Source: CAYLPJ01 sp964385465
Lineage (GTDB): Bacteria; Planctomycetota; Phycisphaerae; SM23-33
DNA length: 64,000 nt
Assembly: GCA_964385465.1 (NCBI GenBank)
Contig: CAYLPJ010000003.1
Coordinates: 124,001 to 188,000 of the forward strand
Direction of reading: 5' to 3'
The stretch's first letter is position 1. Each line of letters begins with the position of its first letter. The position numbers were made by a program, and so were the translations under genes. The notes beneath the pieces were generated by a model. The model searched no databases. It had not been told where the DNA came from and saw only the letters and a program-made list of their open reading frames with translations. Below are positions 59,501-64,000 of the stretch, piece after piece.

Positions 59501-62500
59501 CGTTCGACGGGTTCTTCATCGCCGACTACTCCCTGGGCGATGAGTTCGTGGAGAAGGACGAACTGACCTTCGGCGCCGAGATCGGGCTGGAGGCGGCGTT
59601 GTGGTTGGCGCTGATCGAGGCGGGCCTCGGCGGCGTGCTGGGCTTCACCACCGGCATCGACCTCCAGGACGTCAACGACGACGGCAAGATCCACTTCTCC
59701 GAACTCGACACGATGTGGAACTACACCGGCAACGACGCGCCGGGCGGCCTGCTGAACCTCTTCAACCTCCACGGTGAGGCCTACGCCGAGGCGTATGTGT
59801 TCGTGGACGTCGGCATCTCCATCCCGTTCGTCGGCAAGATCATGAAGCGGGTCGTCGACTGGACCATCGTCGACATCACCCTCGCCGAGTGGGAGTACAA
59901 CGCGCCCAAGGTCCAGCCCGTGCTGGCCAGTACCGACGGCGACACCCTCGTCCTGCACACCGGCAAGCGAGCCGGCGACCGCGAGTACCTCGACACCGAG
60001 GACGGCGGGGAGCACTTCACCCTCACCGGCGACAGCTCGGCCATCGAGGTCGCCTACGGCGAGTGGTCCTTCACCTACGACGACACCACCTACACCAAGG
60101 TCATCGCGGACGGCGGCGCCGGCGAGGATGTCTTCGACGCCTCCGGGCTGACCGGGGTGGACGTCGAGTTCGACGGCGGCGAGGGAGACGACACGCTCAC
60201 CGCCGGGACGGGCGCGGCCGTGCTGATCGGCGGGCCCGGCGACGACCGCCTCCAGGCCGGTTCGGCGACGGGGACGATCACGCTGGACGGCGGCGAGGGC
60301 GACGATTTCCTGATCGGCGGCCCGGGCGTCAACGACCTGACCGGCGGGCCGGGCAACGACCGGCTCACCGGCGGCTCGGACGCCGACACGCTCGCCGGTG
60401 GGACCGGCAAGGACACCCTCAGCGGCGCCGCGGGGGCCGAAACGTACATCTTCGAGGCCGACTTCGGGCCCGACCGCTGGTCCGACTCCGCCGACGCCAG
60501 CGTCCTCGACCTCAGCGCCACCACCGAGAACCTTACCGTCGACATCAGCGCCACCGGAATCAAGATCGCCAGCGACGACGCCGAACTCCGCTTCGGCCGA
60601 AGCGAGATCAGCCAGATCATCCTCGGCACCGGAGACGACGTGCTCCGCATCCGCGACTGGCCGGCCGGAACGCTCCAGATCGAGGACACCGGCGGCTCGG
60701 CCACCTACAACTTCGAGTTGGGGCTCCAGAGCTCCAACAAGGCCGACGGCATCATCGACATCGTCGACAACGATGACGACCACGACGAGATCATCCTCGA
60801 CAACCTTGTGGGCATGGACCCCGACGACAACGTCTTCGACGCGCTGACGATCAACGACCACGAGCTCGTCAACGGCCGGGAGATTATCCGCTACACCGAC
60901 GGCGTCGAGCAGATCAGCCTGCCGGTGGTCGAATCGGAGATCGACGACACGGGCGAGACGACGTTCCACATGCGGGACCTGGAGATCGTCTCGACGAACC
61001 CCGGCGGGGCGGTGCTGGGCGAGACGGACCTGATCGTCGACGCCCGCAACCTGACGGTCTCGACGGACCTCGACGGCGACGGCTTCGTGTTCACCGTCGA
61101 GGAGGACGTGGTGCTGGACGGCTCGGTGCACGCCACCGGGGACATGGACATCGCCTCCGACACGATCGGCAGCAGCGCGGGCGTCGGGCGGGTGGATCAC
61201 GCAATTGACGCCCACGACCTCGACTGGCACATCCGCGTCAGCGACGTTATTGCCAACGCCCGCATCAACGCGATCTTCGACGGCAAGCTGGATATTTACG
61301 CCGCCAACACGACCCCGGCGGACATCATCCTCAACGTGGACATCACGTCCTCCTCGGGCGACACCACCGACGGCCAGGGCGGCGGGACCATGCGCCTGGT
61401 CGCCGAGGGCGTGCTGGATATGCACAACGACATGCAGTTCCTCGGCGCCGGCGCGCACCTGATCCTCGCGGCCGACAACATCAACAACCACTTCTACGGC
61501 GGCTCGAACAAGATCCGCACGACGGTGGCGGGCCTGACGGTGCTCACGCGGGACGAGGGCGTGGTCTCCGGCAGCGAGATCGTCGTCGAGGAGACCGACA
61601 GCCTGGTCGTCCACGGGCTGGACCTCTCGGACGTCCCCTCGCAGAACCCCGTGGGGCTCAGCAGCGCCCACGGCATCATTCACGTGACGCTGGCGGGCAC
61701 CGACGCGCGGCTGACCCTCGACACCGGCAGCATCATCACGCGCGACCCGGGCATGGACATCACGCTGTTCGCCGACGACTTCGACTTCATCCCCTCGCCG
61801 CTGGTTCGCGACACCACCACCGACCGGCCCCGCGGCGGCGTGATCGGCACGGGGCAGCTCACGCTGCGGGCGCCGAACGCCTCGACGTTCATCATGGGCA
61901 CCGCGGCCGAGCACGAGCTGGGCAAGGACTGGACGGACCTCGCCGCGGACACGCCGGGCTACACGGCGTTCCCCGAGCACGTGGGCGGCAACTTCAGCGG
62001 CCCCGAGGGCGACAAGAGCTACGACGAGGACGGGTCGATTTTCCAGGACACGGTGCACCTGTCCACGCGGGACCTGTCGGCGCTGGCGGACGGCTTCACG
62101 CTGATCACGATCGGCGACGACGTCGGCGACGCCAACCCGACGGCGGAGATGCGGTTCGGCGACGCGATGGACGCCGCGATCGTCAAGCACGACGGCTCGC
62201 CGCGCGACCGGGACAGCTCCTTCCGGGACGACGTGATCCTCAACGCCGCGAAGGTGTTCGTCGAGGGCGAGGTCGAGGCGCTCGCGCCGGGCGGCGACCC
62301 GCCGATCACGCTGGAGATGAACACCGACCGCCTCCAGATCAAGGACAAGAACATCCACAACCCGCTGGGCGGGACCGATTCGGGCATCACCGGCGACCTG
62401 CTGGAGCTCGACGGCATCCGCGACCGCATGATCGTCGACGGCTGGGTGCGGACCTGGGGCGACATCCGCGTGAACATCCAGGGCGACGGCGAGTCGTACG

Positions 62501-64000
62501 TCTCGCCGATGATGACCGACGTCACCGACGACGACAAGCGGCTGAACAACTTCATCCAGGGCGTTCCCGGCACCATGGAGACGTTCGCCGACGGCGGGGT
62601 CATCGAGATCATCACCAAGAACTCCGTCGTGCTGGAGGGGCGTACCTTCGTCCAAGGCGAGGGCGCGCGGGTCACGATCAAGCCGGGCACCTTCTTCGAG
62701 CTCGTGCAGATCGCCGGGCAGATCAGCTCCGCCGATGCCGACAGCCTCATCGAGATCGAGGCCCCCGAGGCCGTCTACGTCAACGGCGAGGTCCTCGCCG
62801 GCGTCGAGTGGCAGGGCGGGGTGAAGGTCGTCACCGGCGAGGGCGCCGACGTGACCGTCAATACCCCGCACGAACTGCGGATCTTCGGGGCCATCACGTC
62901 CACGGACGTCATGGAACTGACCGGCGGCGCCGACCAGGACTGGAACGAGCGCGATCCGCAGGACGCCAGCATTCACCTGACCGGGCAGCTCACCTCGCTC
63001 GACGACAACCGCCTGCTGAAGCTCCAGGGCCCCGACGACGTCCTCGTCGAGGGCAGCATCTTCGTCCGCGGGCGAAACAGCGGCCTGCTCATCGACTCCG
63101 GTCAGCGCGTCAAGTTCGCCACCAGCTTCGTCGAGGTCGAGGACGGCATCGACATCTACGGGCGGGGTGAGTCCACCGACGTCGACACCGGAATCACGTC
63201 CAGTGTCTTCGTGGACGCCACGGCCGTCATCACCAGCTTCCAGAACGGCAGCAACATTCACATCGAGGGCGCCGGGGACGTGGACATCCTCGGCACGGTC
63301 CTGGCCGGCGGGGCGATCGGCCCGACGGGCGTGACGTGGTCCGGCACGGACAGCGAGGCGGTCGTCACCGCCGGCGAGCAGGTGTACGTGGACAGCGGCA
63401 TCCTCGCCAGCGACACGGTGACGGTCGTCGGCGGCCCGGCCGGCGAGGACGACGCCAGCCTCGACCCCGCCAACGACGGGCTGGCCCCGGCTGACCAGCG
63501 CCGCGTCAGCGTCGTGGTCACCACCGCCGGCGGCATGACCGCCGCGGGGCGCACCTCCGACGGCTCGGCCGGGCTCATCCGCATCTTCGGCGCCAGCGGC
63601 GTGGAGATGATGGGCCACCTCTACAGCGGCGCCACCAAGGGCCTGCTGTTCGACGGCGAGGGCAACCTCATCAAGGAGATCATCGACTGGGAAAGTTCCG
63701 TCGGCGGCGACGTGTCCATCGAGTCGCCCGGGCAGGTCTTCATCGGCGGTTGGGCCGAAAACCAGGCCACCGAGGTCGTCCTCGACAGCGACGTCACGCT
63801 GCATATCATCCTGGACCCCGACGGGTCCCCCACGCCCGGGAGCATCACTCTCGACGCCGACGACACGACGAACTTCACCCGCCTGCACGAGTTGCGGCAA
63901 CTCGTCTCCGATGCCCTGACGGCCGAGTTCGGCGGGGACATCGACGTGCAGATCGAAAACGACCGCCTCGTGTTCGTGGCGGACCAGCCGTTCACCATGG
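44569..64000 (+). CDS. Giant LEPR-xLL surface protein with 11-residue repeats and RTX motifs (3' end beyond window)
   Basis: The frame opens at ATG 44569 (AGAAGGAGG at 44553-44561) and I found no stop up to the window edge: at least 6,477 codons. Order of parts: Ser/Pro-rich start without a hydrophobic leader; LEPRLLLS at 38-45, the motif of planctomycete LEPR-xLL extracellular proteins; a mixed beta/helical module (about 100-460); an 11-residue repeat array (about 465-2185); beta-rich modules to about 3120; a second copy of the first module (3125-3505); a shorter repeat array (3506-3808); more beta/helical modules with EF-hand-like loops DRDGDGAIEVED (from 4469) and DVNDDGKIHFSE (from 5034); RTX nonapeptides (5182-5299); and a beta-helix-like C-terminal region. 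It is very Asp/Glu/Leu/Gly-rich, and I met no cysteine while translating. Probably secreted, calcium-binding and structural or adhesive; function unknown. Confidence 0.88.
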   Translation, partial: MDTSSSPSSPASPDGSPDSVVQVVTVPTGGNLPSIEPLEPRLLLSVGDVTLMQQMVETLDAAGEHADRLRSDFLRGADPVVTSETLPGTNATLDELTGLSDYMNVGTYVRHYVHPVAHPDEDLPGGDTLPVGPEEDPSIEGLADFLEANWFGSLFGGALAGTELDVSSTTSDPVTDATISFATDPGGETFTASVPIGISEDVAGISPAFTDVLATFTVEFAFSLTVDWADAEPEFSYSVDTLAVDFFAVDATPVVPFRVGDLAGSAGHPQEIPGLITAGVYVDAPLDTVAGEFVADFDPTGDPVSSISMDLPVHAVLAGQDVTQGADARVMLQGDYFVDQGRGTTPATFTTQNMENVSDFSDVTLDGLRQTLESLRDDWLAGVTSTDAFNVEIPFLDSTLAQTVDFGTAFDAAVLGELDFDSLETLQDFEAEASRLGLFADGESLSYDPATQTVTLPLDFAVDLHELDLRGLDELGLTDAETLVAEGLIQIDDLVDPDDLLDEGTLTLSELIDVGVLSSADVADWEGMDLDAVAAAGLIGPRGLDQAGLTGPDVDLDELMVAELVTLADLVEADYVTIGSIASQLGFIKEANLLASNLADFGFDLLSLSTTTDIVEVEDVLGSGLTDLEELFDEALLGLGDLAVESLPVDEVIAAGVASLHDLVDQGLLVADDLLDSVVLAVTDIVDQTTVTLVDLFDHSLVGIEDFASDTAVDLVDVLDEGLTTLRRLVDTGLVVVDSFPDLDLDPADLLNEGLVTQFQLDFNELVESGTVSLHRLVNEEIVPLLDLVDAGLVVAGDIAAATASLSDILAENLFAARDLLVAELVDAAALVRDTLDVHDLLDSGAAQLAELVNAGLIDASEFLADQLDIRELIGTPLADLGDLARENLLEPADVVLDAWKESEIASKASDLLSDIQTNGLVGPGAIIDLDQLVTNSPIQLEHLVYFQLISHADLPDLGTVPRGDLLDAGIIDGSMLERNGPAEVVDAGLLTLGDLVDLSELERGDLADLAPVDLDLFGFDAATIEDLDTGGFIDHSDAVSITDLAAHTSLTIQRLRRLGLLTDGDLSDDLGNVLLDDVLVQGFVDRDDLLASGVVENAKLDPYITQDAQGRDVVPVVTLTSVGLATLAELAEAGLLDLTDLDATLLGLTTVGEHDVLASGLVSPRALDDNGLLQTAGGPNDRSVNVEDLLKLELVSLAEAFEAGWVHIAHVPGVDIALDGLLASDVVGENALADEGLTDADVPIEALVSAGLADAESLVVAGLIRQSELWDASAVSLRRLIDAGLVDTSDLASGGVVDLEDLLEANVLDQKYVDENDLAETVAGEEDHILLETLLADGNLTFENLVTSGAITRDDFVNKAFNQFALEATLLEGELLFDAGEFDDVVHFGTVPLDTLLDSILFVTTLTDYIGLEFVDHFDFNNVSLTTANIEAEFGVDVDAAFEPTVALYDLIDEDIPGVSLTTLVMADFVARSDLIDESMPLDIVELEASPLFEEGDLNNFISRFDVYLYDVMEDHFVGDLVRAGLVDANDLIIRNFADLADFVEERLLGKQDFQDVDIPAADLTSAGVATSVALTDRGLIDAGNVSLLSLVNTDLTELPILIEQGLVDSDDLAAHVLARETETVLNSNVIDQALLDAAGVITGAENDQVTLNGPTSLLSEDLAGIYHLARTGVIAPSYLDPAATVDADDLLSTTLVSDGELFDAGTVELLTPGELFAAGLVSPGDLGVTEISLNALDRVNAMDLDDLSDPDLLIALGLATADRIDGVGSVDVAEITAAGLTTEADLLAAGLLGTHVDLAALLDSGLVTAEQLLDEGLDDRSGRVPLEDLVDSPLTTLTDLQTAGLVPASIPIADLVDSGEVALADLLEDGVDKAALVASALGISEQDLVDAGLFDRGVNIADLVATDLATAEDLSLFGLLPTVVDPEDMILLNLVTGEQLVDAGLISQAILDTEAFVPVLLTDVLEALRDGGDPNSHLVTVADLAMNGFFTDDIARGDLTGSGVVTGGELDDAGLTGDPINPRDLLIAGLVAGTELAAAGLLTLTVSKDDITSPGFAAVAGEAVTEADLVDADLLRGRVDPDGIVAAGLATQGQLDSEGLAAEPIIPRADLDDLPRVDVDALDLAPVPLAKLLAEGIVDENDHVDLDAVLDTVPTGENAPLLSAADLARLGLITPRDLNGHDPNVLLLHDQPIDLSGDYGLDLVGLVTDATADLRATASGSFDLVADADGPAGGGTLTWTVDDAELTAEVGFDVRDIDATGRLGFIGVTLADVAGLESLIHLDLTQTGVLDADGSLGTDTDRSFAAGEVAAGDHDDKWVTDTTGTAEATLRGVKVNTGLGGVPVAHGAEIVLSVEDLTRDKDHADYLSLELRNLPGIFSIHELLRLEDLLTTLLRARDYVRTAMDQVPFFVTDPESPVYELLDSVKLPILDRSPVELLTVIGDIDEAITDVERFLRDPENDIQRLVGVLMNALGLDIEADSDVFSVAMEGNVLKASLSIDQDVSETVPFDFDFSALADAFGGSLPSELDGLGELVSLDAEGELTFTGFAELDVQAGVDLGPRAEDQPVDKFLYDWDDGLQAGTRVAAGFKVLGQNLDLGFEVFDSIGLSTFNGAQFDLDESGSLDATTYNADVTIDADADVTTNPELGDPNDRSDYVAVTFELDQQPGTGVDDDGLYRFDETLLGDNVVFGGVDGGFEVLLPLEMDIFGATTQFEGLGTWPLWIRTNPVYESGTNAGLEQVFRHVFNTSPGPDEPVLIDAPDITGQLGNLADSVIRTLLEELADLVGDLKQELLDAGLLDLEIPGTSTTVDDLFGAGNDNGLPGVPTATGAEALLDIDTYVFEYLDTVQWTGSNSVQDGSVTPGDIWNGLATFLTNHWVPTLPGIGVGVGGNFITANVSGDQLSLDVDGSYSFNETVDADFGEHLGGLSLTMNTLGMDLALSTLLKFGFDVDLGTNDVEFDFEEFGFDASFDTTTLDLGLTYEGTGLTTDGEGEVDLDVGGSILHDGASFSFDPEKNSDGVSVHTNQVDIDLPLELTGGGGVDVATVTFADSDFYDGQLDPGFSADLRDVNVVLTELAYQALDLLGEEIETLRGTLITQYDSEGNAVTSGSFLDEQLPGVDVSLDRMLGIDSILSVGSYIRHYLRPHLDETGFERDEAIPFGQNGEDYYGGGVPTMGGLFDYLESTWLEGLGGQAGGLTWELDGTDAIEITYTASAPFSRSIGIDLGAGAEDIGLSIDGDATFDIDFTQDIEAVMRFDWGSSTADFELDHYDFTAAASVDDLVVGASLGPLDVGIGKSGEEEGAMSVRLGGRLSFDNPSELARGDLLFTAGDLAFRLFHEVGGLPNNAVAADLPIYAELGGQALGGTATSRPRVGLEGALFPTAGAPELAFTTENLDELLNFSDFNVGSLIAMLQGTLNWLDGLTGSDFLSAEIPFVGKTLGDVLDFATTFNDRVLSKIDPAQIGTIQDFIREFSEAGILPEGLDVTFDPASGVLRLPSLFDFNLHEFGLRNLQNLGEASFQKLVDIGAIDPTVEMSKLTLVNNLLDMPLVGLRGLVEWGLVDGDSFGSTTLAVADLEGLGLADPGDLAGPNISLTALLASPAVDLRLVDLVDYDLLSLSDLAAGQWIDYDDLIDSRLITASQLIELGVTLRDRNDEITEDPALAIEVSLDSLTSLNAFDLAGLLDMGFVAVDEFDPTTAISEAALESAELIAEDALDGTGLVSSGDITLEDLLSVDSGVSVAVADLIAEGLLGVGDLDLGNVEIGNLGVEGFDLYELVDLGLLTQTEITTFVHDEFGLMDVPLDLGLDLGDVLELGTTATVDLKATVEAGFDWLLDLDGPTGEEGLTLLIDNAHVSGEAWLDVEDLEFFAELGFVGLTAGGPGTGSGVNLYAKAEAALDEDGDLATTDDRQFSFTDLLGGALFDELAFDFSGYGQAALKSIELAQPIPGISDSALAGKELSITIPDITDWEQVDVLNQGELTPSELDSERDRLTGLGHVVVVVPDFGDVFNVSDLDFASIIQAIRSALDYLDDALEGTSFYNTTIPVINRSIDDVMDFVDDLAAKVEEAATNPAAVIQDVELLIEDALGIDDDNFTDGMGGFSTTYDETLYPDPVDAREQTFALWLDGETLNMHLEWEAAFSDEFAFSLDLAQMKALADGAGNDYSVLEGLNQFVDAGGQVSFEAYATAVIELGIDFSEIDTQGLGGIDFFLLDHDEQGPGSADDIGTRVELGATVIAEDLELSIQPFDIGITGGLILLDADQNAATDDAATLTFSLDQQSGAVADDGRFRIGEEDILDNLDFSLAGNFIVDLPVEILGIGLNPNLTIQTNSADYGSDALMQLFHHIAGSSEAGPHDPITFTFPDITGALGGDFGLLGILNDPSYILDGVDLALGGVQDILGSSFASDIPLIGDKLDDAATFIRDMRLGFLADLRERLDGPGKAIEFLRDGMWDVFGPAGLDIILDRDGDGAIEVEDIHVGWYDVDGNLVKEWVVGEQVPEAGFVYDEDGDYVSDSGSPPAGGFTASADADAIQFDLTLGGVAFGTGVDIPLDIDLPGFGLEIDGGFAVQLDWSFDFGMGLSLEDGFYLSTNDKSAPADPELEVEIGAFLDGKPLDNAQITPFVAGGKLLFFQVTATDTDREPGTTGFQPSGVFGFLEIDAMGDASTGRMTLNHMLSTPLDDLFAVDLGVDAGMNLELRLELAGVEGLPSLAADFVVDWGWSLAGGAEDPEIALENLRIDVGPLVSDVLKPISEAIADVLEPIEPVIDVLLTPIPGLDVLLDDPNLLGLINFVAGLMGYGEVPPQFFYAAQDMLELVQQVDAMLGTDGEILLGDVLGLGTDSPSANQAEGSVPGVLQDFLDSVASDSMGGELIASGASGGAVNEQRSGFEILSYITDIGNWMNLLTGGDATLFTYEMPLLGYEMSFNQTIATITAGPAVIKVSAVGGFSITADLGFGYDTYGIRRAIETGNPWLAFDGFFIADYSLGDEFVEKDELTFGAEIGLEAALWLALIEAGLGGVLGFTTGIDLQDVNDDGKIHFSELDTMWNYTGNDAPGGLLNLFNLHGEAYAEAYVFVDVGISIPFVGKIMKRVVDWTIVDITLAEWEYNAPKVQPVLASTDGDTLVLHTGKRAGDREYLDTEDGGEHFTLTGDSSAIEVAYGEWSFTYDDTTYTKVIADGGAGEDVFDASGLTGVDVEFDGGEGDDTLTAGTGAAVLIGGPGDDRLQAGSATGTITLDGGEGDDFLIGGPGVNDLTGGPGNDRLTGGSDADTLAGGTGKDTLSGAAGAETYIFEADFGPDRWSDSADASVLDLSATTENLTVDISATGIKIASDDAELRFGRSEISQIILGTGDDVLRIRDWPAGTLQIEDTGGSATYNFELGLQSSNKADGIIDIVDNDDDHDEIILDNLVGMDPDDNVFDALTINDHELVNGREIIRYTDGVEQISLPVVESEIDDTGETTFHMRDLEIVSTNPGGAVLGETDLIVDARNLTVSTDLDGDGFVFTVEEDVVLDGSVHATGDMDIASDTIGSSAGVGRVDHAIDAHDLDWHIRVSDVIANARINAIFDGKLDIYAANTTPADIILNVDITSSSGDTTDGQGGGTMRLVAEGVLDMHNDMQFLGAGAHLILAADNINNHFYGGSNKIRTTVAGLTVLTRDEGVVSGSEIVVEETDSLVVHGLDLSDVPSQNPVGLSSAHGIIHVTLAGTDARLTLDTGSIITRDPGMDITLFADDFDFIPSPLVRDTTTDRPRGGVIGTGQLTLRAPNASTFIMGTAAEHELGKDWTDLAADTPGYTAFPEHVGGNFSGPEGDKSYDEDGSIFQDTVHLSTRDLSALADGFTLITIGDDVGDANPTAEMRFGDAMDAAIVKHDGSPRDRDSSFRDDVILNAAKVFVEGEVEALAPGGDPPITLEMNTDRLQIKDKNIHNPLGGTDSGITGDLLELDGIRDRMIVDGWVRTWGDIRVNIQGDGESYVSPMMTDVTDDDKRLNNFIQGVPGTMETFADGGVIEIITKNSVVLEGRTFVQGEGARVTIKPGTFFELVQIAGQISSADADSLIEIEAPEAVYVNGEVLAGVEWQGGVKVVTGEGADVTVNTPHELRIFGAITSTDVMELTGGADQDWNERDPQDASIHLTGQLTSLDDNRLLKLQGPDDVLVEGSIFVRGRNSGLLIDSGQRVKFATSFVEVEDGIDIYGRGESTDVDTGITSSVFVDATAVITSFQNGSNIHIEGAGDVDILGTVLAGGAIGPTGVTWSGTDSEAVVTAGEQVYVDSGILASDTVTVVGGPAGEDDASLDPANDGLAPADQRRVSVVVTTAGGMTAAGRTSDGSAGLIRIFGASGVEMMGHLYSGATKGLLFDGEGNLIKEIIDWESSVGGDVSIESPGQVFIGGWAENQATEVVLDSDVTLHIILDPDGSPTPGSITLDADDTTNFTRLHELRQLVSDALTAEFGGDIDVQIENDRLVFVADQPFTM
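44869..45963 (+). repeat. Module copy 1 in giant gene
   Basis: Runs from DYMNVGTYVRHYV through LADFLEANWFGSL and IPFLDSTLAQTVDFGTAFD to LHELDLRGLDELG, where the long repeat array starts. Each of these landmarks recurs in the same order in copy 2 about 9 kb downstream. Confidence 0.65.
45955..51130 (+). repeat. Long array of degenerate 11-residue (33-bp) coding repeats
   Basis: Within the giant gene, about 1,720 residues follow a pattern close to V-x-L-x-D-L-L-D-x-G-L. At 46639-46833 consecutive units read VTLVDLFDHSL, VGIEDFASDTA, VDLVDVLDEGL, TTLRRLVDTGL, VVVDSFPDLDL, DPADLLNEGL. Unit length is mostly 11, sometimes 10 or longer, giving of the order of 150 units. DNA copies have diverged and are not near-identical. 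Confidence 0.75.
53953..55119 (+). repeat. Module copy 2 in giant gene
   Basis: Landmarks SILSVGSYIRHYL, LFDYLESTWLEGLGG, IPFVGKTLGDVLDFATTFN and LHEFGLRNLQNLG match those of copy 1 in order and spacing. A partial third match lies at 53080-53211 (DTYVFEYLDTVQW ... LATFLTNHW). Confidence 0.65.
55087..55990 (+). repeat. Second, shorter block of the same 11-residue repeat
   Basis: Segments such as LVGLRGLVEWGLVDGDSF, VDLRLVDLVDYDLLSLSDL and YDDLIDSRLITASQLIELG show the same Leu/Asp/Gly-Leu spacing. It follows the duplicated module, exactly as the long array follows the first copy. Confidence 0.65.
60112..60465 (+). repeat. RTX (hemolysin-type) calcium-binding nonapeptide repeats
   Basis: About residues 5182-5299 of the giant protein. 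Repeats of the GGxGxDxLx type are plain: GGEGDDTLT, GGPGDDRLQ, GGEGDDFLI, GGPGNDRLT, GGSDADTLA, GGTGKDTLS. In known RTX proteins these fold into a parallel beta-roll on binding calcium outside the cell and are often linked to type I secretion. Confidence 0.85.

Noticed and set aside
55231..63900. A 2,889-codon open frame on the minus strand
   Set aside because: Same cause: antisense register of the giant gene; it ends where the sense strand first uses a CTA codon (55231). The sense strand has RTX and EF-hand-like motifs and a ribosome-binding site, the antisense has none.
1..64000. tRNA, rRNA, CRISPR arrays, integrases or IS transposases
   Set aside because: I looked for cloverleaf arms, rRNA-like conserved stretches, regularly spaced direct repeats and DDE or tyrosine-recombinase proteins and saw none. 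The only regular repeats are within coding sequence of the giant gene.

Overview
The window is very GC-rich DNA with dense, short-spaced genes. Tat-type leaders are common on sulfatases and a Gfo/Idh/MocA oxidoreductase, there are five S1-family sulfatases, and a giant gene carries an N-terminal LEPR-xLL motif (LEPRLLLS). Together these point to a planctomycete (Planctomycetota, possibly Phycisphaerae-like). This is inference from gene content; there is no rRNA or other phylogenetic marker in the window.

Positions 1-30,000 look like a catabolic island for sulfated, amino-sugar and uronic-acid-containing polysaccharides. Modules: (a) the end of a Gfo/Idh/MocA oxidoreductase, a Tat sulfatase, and divergent nagB-nagA; (b) a minus-strand operon running MBL hydrolase, hydroxypyruvate-isomerase-like protein, sulfatase-LamG fusion, heparinase II/III-like lyase (10254 down to 4220); (c) a plus-strand series of GH20-like, clan GH-A-like, Gfo/Idh/MocA, DUF6807/PmoA-like, sulfatase, beta-propeller lipoprotein and GH32-like genes (10408-20796); (d) a minus-strand esterase; (e) five plus-strand genes joined by overlapping stop/start codons or a short overlap: two tandem five-bladed-propeller glycosidase-like paralogues, an Fe-type alcohol dehydrogenase, a putative TIM-barrel glycosidase and a sulfatase (21977-27861); (f) a minus-strand sulfatase without a leader peptide, overlapping a GNAT acetyltransferase. 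Exported enzymes (Tat/Sec leaders) and leaderless, probably cytosolic enzymes are both present, so part of the degradation may happen inside the cell. GH20 would release GlcNAc-type sugars that, once phosphorylated, feed NagA and NagB, and a uronate-dehydrogenase-like SDR at 36405 could take the uronic acid.

Positions 29,800-38,100 are mixed: an apparently frameshifted small gene, a dual-specificity-phosphatase-like lipoprotein, an RND efflux operon (adaptor, pump, small PII-like protein), a rhodanese, the uronate-dehydrogenase-like gene and lipB. LipB converges on a pyruvate dehydrogenase operon (E3-E1-E2, 43804 down to 38271), whose E2 lipoyl domain is its expected target. A 162-bp near-perfect palindrome separates lipB from E2.

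From 44569 to beyond the window end there is one uninterrupted plus-strand reading frame of at least 6,477 codons. It encodes a giant, acidic, probably cell-surface protein: LEPR-xLL motif, duplicated mixed modules, about 1,700 residues of an 11-residue Asp/Leu-rich repeat, a second shorter block of the same repeat, EF-hand-like loops, RTX calcium-binding nonapeptides and a beta-helix-like C-terminal region. The two very long minus-strand frames here are antisense shadows. The 11-residue repeat array is the strongest candidate in the window for something undescribed.
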